Positions 58,901 through 64,000 of a DNA stretch of 64,000 nucleotides are shown here, one piece after another. The notes below the pieces were generated by a model, which worked only from the letters and a program-made list of their open reading frames with translations, did not search any database and was not told the origin of the DNA. Made by a program: the position numbers and the translations under genes. Numbering within the stretch: the stretch's first letter is position 1; each line of letters opens with the position of its first letter. Location: contig OX485803.1 in assembly GCA_950295325.1 (NCBI GenBank), forward strand, positions 50,979,554 to 51,043,553, given 5' to 3'. The stretch comes from Polytrichum commune (lineage: Eukaryota > Streptophyta > Polytrichopsida > Polytrichales > Polytrichaceae).

Positions 58901-61900
58901 CGGAAGCAGGGAGGAGTCAAGCTGGAGATACAAGTCTATTGCATCGGAGTAGTGGTGGCTTAGTTCTAGTGCACGCCCTCGCGCGAGAAGGCTCTCCACG
59001 GTCTCCTCCCCTCCGCTCTGGCTGCACAGCAACAAAAACATCCAAGCCGTTTACTTGAAACTAGGCTCAACATAAATCTAGACTTATGCAAGATGTTTGG
59101 ACATAGTGAAATTACATACATGTATTTTGAATCTGCGGATCCTATGATAGAATTTGTAAAATAAAATAAAAAAAACTAATCTTAGACAAGCACATCACCA
59201 AGGTTTGGACGACTTTTACATGTTTTCCAAACGACACCTGATCTGATTTCATGAGACTTGATAGAATTGAAATTCTCATACATGCAAACTGCTTGATAAG
59301 TAGTCGCAGACTGAGTCTTATTACAATCAGTTTATTAGATTTGAGATTTTCAACCTGTCTGATAGTGTTTTAGAGGGTGCTCTATTTCATCTTTACTAGT
59401 GCTAGAATGTATATCCATGTGAGATCGAAGTGGGTCTCAGCCAATGTAAGGTTGCCATGTGGAACACATTTTTTTTGAATTTTTTGAATAGATATTGATT
59501 GTGGTTGAAGTATAGGGCCCTCTACAATACATTTGACATTCTTCCCATCTTCCATGTTGCAAGCCGCTTTACCTTTGCATGAATTCCGCGAGGTCACAAT
59601 GGATCTCTGGCACTCGAGCAGGTAGAAAATTCTCAGCAACACGTAGGGCGTCCTCCCACTGTAACTTCTCCCGGTACATTAGAATTGCTAGGTCAGGCCT
59701 TTTTGCCTGCCACCCGGGATCCATGTCATCAGTTTAATCTATAGCAATTGCTAAATTCACACCTCAAATTGCCCTCAAAATCTCTAAACCTCTCATGAGA
59801 ATGCCTAAATGTCTAACAATTCTCTACATGTCGCCAATTTTTTTTTTAATCTGTTGAATTTGTCCTTAATGAGACATCATTCTCACAAAACATACAAAGA
59901 TCATTGTGACCCAAAAAAGATAGAGAGCATGGAAACATTCTTATGACAATTTGATCAAACTTCAAAATCACAGTATGCTTTCACCTTTCCTTCAATCTCT
60001 AATCATCATGTCAATTCGAATAGTCATATCAAACTCTGATGAATTTTCAAACTTTAACTTCTTAATCCATCACAAAAGACCAAAAATACGTTTGTGTTTT
60101 TTTTTTTGACTGTATGGATGTGATCCTTTGATGATGTCTCACAATTTTACTTTTGTGTTAGTTTTTGAAAACCTTTTGGAATGTTCTTTTATAACATACT
60201 AACTTGGACCCATGTTGTCCCAATCTATTACATCCATGCATATGAATCAATATCCCGGATGAACCCAATCCCATACACCCATGCAACCATAAGACCGTGC
60301 CTGTGCAAACATGTCATATGCATGTATGCCCGTGCCCGTGCCCGTGCCCATGTTCATAAGCCCCCCCATGACTTACCACCTTGCTCTCATGGGAGTGCTT
60401 TAAGGAGAGAAAAAACAACTATTTATAAATCAAATTATACTACTTTGTCCTATTTCCCATGCCCACCCACCACCTCCCCCTAATTTCCTCCACCATGCTT
60501 TTTGCACTTGTAGTGTCTAGCACCTTTCCACATTTGTTTCCTCTTCTTTTGATGCATGTTCATCTTGAAAAGTTGTCTTTGGGATGTGCCCTTTTTTTCC
60601 TTTTTTAAGAGAAACTAGGTGGACATGTTTCCATCTACCACCGCCACTGCCGTGTTCTTCATTGTATGGCAGATTTTAGAAATACTTTACTCCTCAGTCC
60701 TTGATGAGTTAACGACCTTCCATTGAACTTGATTTCAAGTTAGAGACTATACAAGTTTCACACAGGGAGGTGGTGAACACACAAATGATCGCGGAGAACT
60801 GGCAGTTAGTTACAGGTGAACCGGTTGAGTTTGAGAAATAACTGGTTGAAGTTCAAGACTGCAGGAAAAGTACCGATCATTTTAGAGGAATTTATAGAAT
60901 ATACCCCAATTTAATAAAGGAAAACCGGAGGATGTCAACATGTAACCGGTTGGACTTGCAAACACTAGGATCTCAACTGATTATGCCCAAAAATCTCCCC
61001 GATCACTGGAGCACACATGAAATGCTGACCACTAAGGTAACTGATGTTCCACTTGTCTTGTTTCTGACCAACAATGGTCATTTTGAAGTTGGTCACCACC
61101 ACCAGGTGAGCTTCTTTGAATTTGCAGACAACCAGCTTGATAGCTGAATCCTCACACCAGTGATCGGGGAGATTGTTGGGCATAATCGGTTGAGATCCTA
61201 GTGTTTGCTAGTCCAACAGGTTACATGTTGACATCCTCCGGTTTTCCTTTATTAAATTGGGGTATATTCTATAAATCCCTCTAAACTGATCGGTACTTTT
61301 CCTGCAGTCTTCAACTTCAACCGGCTATTTCTCAAACTCAACCGGTTCACCTGTAACTAACTGCCAGTTCTCCCCGATCATAGCCTCACACCACACAAGT
61401 GTTGGGTGGGTACCTATGCAAATCTAGATACTTTGAGAGCGTCCCTTCCTCTTTCCTTGCAGTCCAGTCTGCAGCATTTATGTTGCATAAATTAACCCAG
61501 GAAAAAAACCCACCAAATTCCTGCCAGTGAGCCGTAGAGTCAAGTTATGTGCTTGTTCGTACGTACCTTGATCAGCAGAGCCTCTGCTTTGTTGAGCTCT
61601 TTCTTCTTCACCATTTGCTGTGCTTGGGCAACCTGTCAGGCATTGATTTTGTGCCCCCCATGTACAGTCACAGTCAAGTTACGATGTTGCAGCAATATAC
61701 TATTGCGGCTGTTGAACAAAGAGGACCACGGAAGTGGAGTTTTACAAAAGTCGTGAGCAATCGCTCATCAAGGGCTATCAGAATTTGTCACAAATTTTCA
61801 TCCATGGAAGCATGATATCATCATAAATCTCAGTTTTTTAGTAGTGAGCCGATCGGTTATGACTGAGAACCAACTTGAGTAAGTAGTTGACTTGCCACTC

Positions 61901-64000
61901 CCACGGTTTGTTATTCACTTTCCTCTTGATGGTATTTTAGTTCATAACCGGCGAGAGGAGGGTAGATATTGAGTTGTAATATCCACCTATTCAAGCCATT
62001 TATAGGGCATTGGTCAATTTGCTTATAAACATAAATTGGAGGTTATATTGGATGTTTAGTGCGAGGACAAAAAAAACACATGGGAGGTGTTGAAATTGTT
62101 CTCCGCATGCATGGACGACCGATTATGGACATTACAAGTAACAAATACATAACTAGCAAGAGGAAAGTGGATGATCAACCACAATAGCAAGAAAACATCC
62201 ACCTACTCAAACCATATTTGGGGTATAATTGATATGCTTATGAATAGGAACTGGAGGTTATGGACATGAATTGCTTAGTGCAATGCTTAGTGAAAAATAT
62301 AGAGGAGCAACTCAAATCATTCTCCATTTGGATAGGTGGTTGTTAACTAGGTGTTAAGTACATCTAGATTTGTGCATTAATTCTGGACATAACCAAATTG
62401 TATTTGTGCACTTCTATCGGTGGATCTCTTTGATAGAAATGGTAGAAACTAGTCTTAGATGCTCTTCTTGTTTACATGTTTTTAGTTACATGCAGATTGT
62501 GTTATTTTTAGAGTGGTTATTGGACTACATCGCTTCTCAAAGTATCTATAGTTAGGGTTTCCAACATACTCTTCTACTTTGATATGTGCAATGAGGTTGC
62601 CCCGCACTAATTTATCGACATTCCACACTATTTGGTATATTTACTACCTCAATAACATAGTATAGTTATTCTTCTTTTTTTAAAATTAAAAAAATCTATT
62701 GTGGTTGCTATATGGACGTTGTTTTTGTGATATGATTTTGACCCAAGCCAACCTATTCGCAAAGGCAACCCACTTTCACATATCAATGTAATTTCTTCCC
62801 CCAAATAATTTGCTTCATAATGTGCATGTCTTGATGATACAATAAATGTTCTTAGATGTATTTGGTGTCTTTGGTGAAGTCTTCTAGTCCATGTTTTCCT
62901 ACATCCTAATTAAGCCATGGACATGAAATGTTGTGTGTGTGTGTGTAGAAGAGCACAAGGAAATTGTTGGAAGTGTTCCCCAATTAGATGATTGACCGGT
63001 CATGAATTGCACTATTTTGTTTAATTAGTGTGGATTACCATTCGGAATTACGTGTTGCTACAACGTTTTACCAACATTATCATTTTTTACCAACTAAGTT
63101 CAATAGTATTCTTTGGTGTGCATATAACTACTTATGTTCTTTGCATAAAAAAAATGATACTCTCGGTAAAATGTTATAGCAATGCGTAACCCCGAATGGT
63201 AACCCACACTAATTAAACAAAATAGCATAGATAACCATGACGAGAGGAGAGTGTATGTTGGGCTAAGGGAGTGGTGAGTCATTGACATACTCAAGATGGC
63301 TATCAGTCATAGTTGTTCAACTCATCATTGGACATGATTTAGCTATTACAACTTATAGAATGACATGATGCCTCCATGAACATGACAACAAATTGTGACG
63401 AAACTTTCTAATAACCCTCTAAGGTAGATGGGTCTCAAGTGGTTATTTGTCTTAATCGGACCCCAAATTTGATCGGTATGTGGTTCCATGAAGATCAAAG
63501 AGCAAACATCATAAAGAAACATGTTTCAAAGAGACTGGACTACATCTTCAAGCAATAATAACCACTCTACACTCAATCGTGAAACCAATTGGGAGAGGAT
63601 CTATGTATCCAGTTAAGAAATCAACAAACATGACCTTCTAGTAACCATAACTCAATCAGGGGAGGTCCGATTTTCGCAAATGTTTCACCATAGATTTGCG
63701 AATGCGACACAAGTTTCGTCGTGTAAACCTAATTGGAAGAAGTTGAAGAACACGAAAAAAGGAACCACATCACACCCACAAACCTCAATTGCTCAAAGAT
63801 CGGACGAGTGAGCAACCAGGTATATATGTGGGCATTAATTGAAACGCACCAAGATATCCGGCATGGCCGTGGGGTCGCACAAATCCGCCACTCGCAACGC
63901 AGCTGCCCAGTCTTGTTGGTGGACATACATGTCAATGGCCTCGCGGGGTTTGCCAACCTTGATGAAGGCCTCCTCCGCATCCCAGAACCTCCCTTCGTCT
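49921..64000 (-). CDS. IFT172: Intraflagellar transport protein 172 (IFT172), C-terminal 590 residues; 5' part beyond the window
   Basis: IFT172 is the largest IFT-B peripheral subunit. It carries cargo along axonemal microtubules and is needed for turnaround at the ciliary tip; in plants it would serve sperm flagella. Sixteen exons can be joined with matching phases: 64000-63850, 61632-61567, 59706-59573, 59021-58880, 58351-58205, 56761-56681, 56509-56390, 53525-53439, 52868-52734, 52636-52567, 52359-52289, 51753-51649, 51170-51011, 50883-50828, 50651-50568, 50085-49921 (TAG stop). The product is a run of TPR-like helical hairpins such as GKPREAIDMYVHQQDWAAAL, YSDAIDLYLQL and VPEALELYVKQSDWPK. 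These are followed by family landmarks ADKAFYEAGMA, VGWLNMSFVYLNRYLD and RGEVRDWVIQLSMEQQ, in the order known from animal IFT172. The tail holds paired cysteines (CERC, CCSC, CKAC, CQICPWC), which suggests a zinc ribbon. One intron (52637-52733) appears to use a GC donor. The start of the last exon could be 50088 rather than 50085. Introns are up to 2.9 kb and rich in small transposons. The N-terminal WD40 half lies outside the window. Confidence 0.93.
50238..50260 (+). repeat. Interstitial telomere-like motif (three TTTAGGG-type units)
   Basis: TAGGGTTTAGGGTTTAGGG lies in the last IFT172 intron (50086-50567), between the arms of a small inverted repeat (AGTCCCTCAAAGGGGG and CACCCTTTGAAGGACT). 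The unit is the plant telomere repeat, but a run of three is common in plant genomes. Confidence 0.6.
51366..51600. mobile_element. Fold-back MITE in an IFT172 intron
   Basis: Two arms of about 90 bp mirror each other: TTCTCTCAATTGGCTTTC, ATTGCCCACCAATCATTGAG and ATAGACAATC on the left, against GATTGTTGCCTCTC, AATTGGTGGGCAAT and GAAAGCCAATTATTGAGAGAA on the right (last block one base longer in pairing). It lies in intron 51171-51648, about 50 bases from the splice donor of exon 51649-51753. Confidence 0.65.
51868..52205 (-). repeat. Dispersed repeat family F, in an IFT172 intron
   Basis: It shares CCTATTGTAGGCACTTCCAA, AACCATGAAGATTGTCATT, AACACATGCCTTTT and ATACCACTCAAATGTAGGTG with the copy at 53556. 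Partial copies lie near 7.2, 14.1, 16.8, 20.1, 44.2 and 63.4 kb. It has no coding content and no clear terminal repeat. Confidence 0.65.
53556..53890 (-). repeat. Dispersed repeat family F, second copy in IFT172
   Basis: It has the same order of blocks as the 51868 copy: GGCCCTATAGTGGACACTTT, ACCACGAAGATTGTCATT, AACACATGTCTTTT and ATACCACTCAAATGTAGGTG. It lies just upstream of the exon at 53439-53525, beginning 31 bases from its acceptor side. Confidence 0.65.
54595..54798 (-). repeat. Family A element, copy 5, in an IFT172 intron
   Basis: This reverse-orientation unit begins CGGGGAGAACTGTCAGTTAG and carries the AATAACCGGTTGAAGTTCGA and ACCGATCATTATAGAGGAAT blocks. It sits in the 2.9-kb intron 53526-56389. 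Confidence 0.75.
56843..57198. mobile_element. Family C element, uninterrupted copy, in an IFT172 intron
   Basis: The 356-bp body with ends GAGGCGGCCATGACCGATC and GGGAATAGGCGCCTC is flanked by TA dinucleotides. It lacks the CACTA-type insertion seen in the 34.5-kb copy, so it supplies the empty-site sequence. It lies in intron 56762-58204. Confidence 0.8.
60785..61381. mobile_element. Fold-back element made of two inverted family A units around a 147-bp core
   Basis: The left arm (60785-61009) is an inverted family A unit and the right arm (61157-61381) a direct one. The arms are about 225 bp and nearly identical when one is reverse-complemented; even the outer ends ATGATCG and CGATCAT mirror each other, as do the inner ends CCCCGATCACTGG and CCAGTGATCGGGG. 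The 147-bp core (61010-61156) is unrelated to family A and is open in a plus and a minus frame. The element lies in the IFT172 intron 59707-61566. Confidence 0.85.
63015..63222. mobile_element. Family E MITE with TA target, in an IFT172 intron
   Basis: The inverted ends TTTTGTTTAATTAGTGTGG and complement extend for about 50 bp (TTACCATTCGG, TTACG, TTGCTA, AACRTTTTACC). TA occurs on both sides (63013-63014 and 63223-63224), as for Stowaway/mariner-type elements. The second copy near 10.3 kb has its centre in inverted order relative to the ends. Confidence 0.72.
63350..63790 (+). repeat. Dispersed repeat related to family F, copy in an IFT172 intron
   Basis: This is the partner of the 44.14-kb copy, including GATCAAAGAGCAAACATCAT, AGAGACTGGACTACATCTTC and GGAGGTCCGATTTTCGCAA. 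It lies 60 bases downstream of the exon that runs off the window edge. Confidence 0.6.

Noticed and set aside
1..64000. CRISPR arrays, bacterial operons or phage genes
   Set aside because: No regular spacer arrays or ribosome-binding-site-led gene strings; gene structure is eukaryotic throughout.

Overview
This is a nuclear segment from a land plant that makes flagellated sperm, so most likely a bryophyte, fern or other seed-free plant. The main evidence is a long intron-rich gene on the minus strand (49921 to beyond 64000) that I read exon by exon as the C-terminal half of intraflagellar transport protein IFT172, a cilium-building factor that angiosperms lack. Short TTTAGGG-type telomere-like repeats, a germin-like protein and S1/SPH-type secreted proteins also fit a plant. 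I cannot name the species.

Layout. 1-16 kb is AT-rich intergenic DNA full of decayed repeats, with one unassigned exon-like ORF at 15.5 kb. A two-exon germin-like protein gene lies at 16.25-18.0 kb (minus). 18-28 kb holds repeats, a decayed mobile-element ORF (22.5-23.9 kb, minus) and a broken FCP1/NIF-like HAD phosphatase remnant (25.2-25.6 kb). Two tandem S1-family pseudogenes sit at 28.0-28.5 and 30.3-30.75 kb. A four-exon gene for a conserved-looking protein of unknown function (346 aa, perhaps beta-rich) lies at 31.7-33.8 kb (minus), with tandem repeats in its first intron and 3' flank. 34.5-37.3 kb carries a nested transposon pair and a G-rich minisatellite. At 38.8-39.7 kb (plus) are exons resembling the C-terminal part of an N4/N6 DNA methyltransferase. 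41.4-43 kb holds two short inverted-repeat elements. An intact intronless, GC-rich gene for the mitochondrial phosphate carrier is at 45.6-46.7 kb (plus). IFT172 fills the rest.

The genes do not form a pathway: this is an ordinary plant gene neighbourhood with large spacers. The striking theme is the density of small non-autonomous DNA transposons. At least nine families can be seen by self-comparison within the window, and about nine such insertions lie inside IFT172 introns without harming its exons. Exon joins for IFT172, the germin-like gene and the 346-aa gene were chosen so that splice sites and reading phases agree throughout. They are manual predictions without transcript data.
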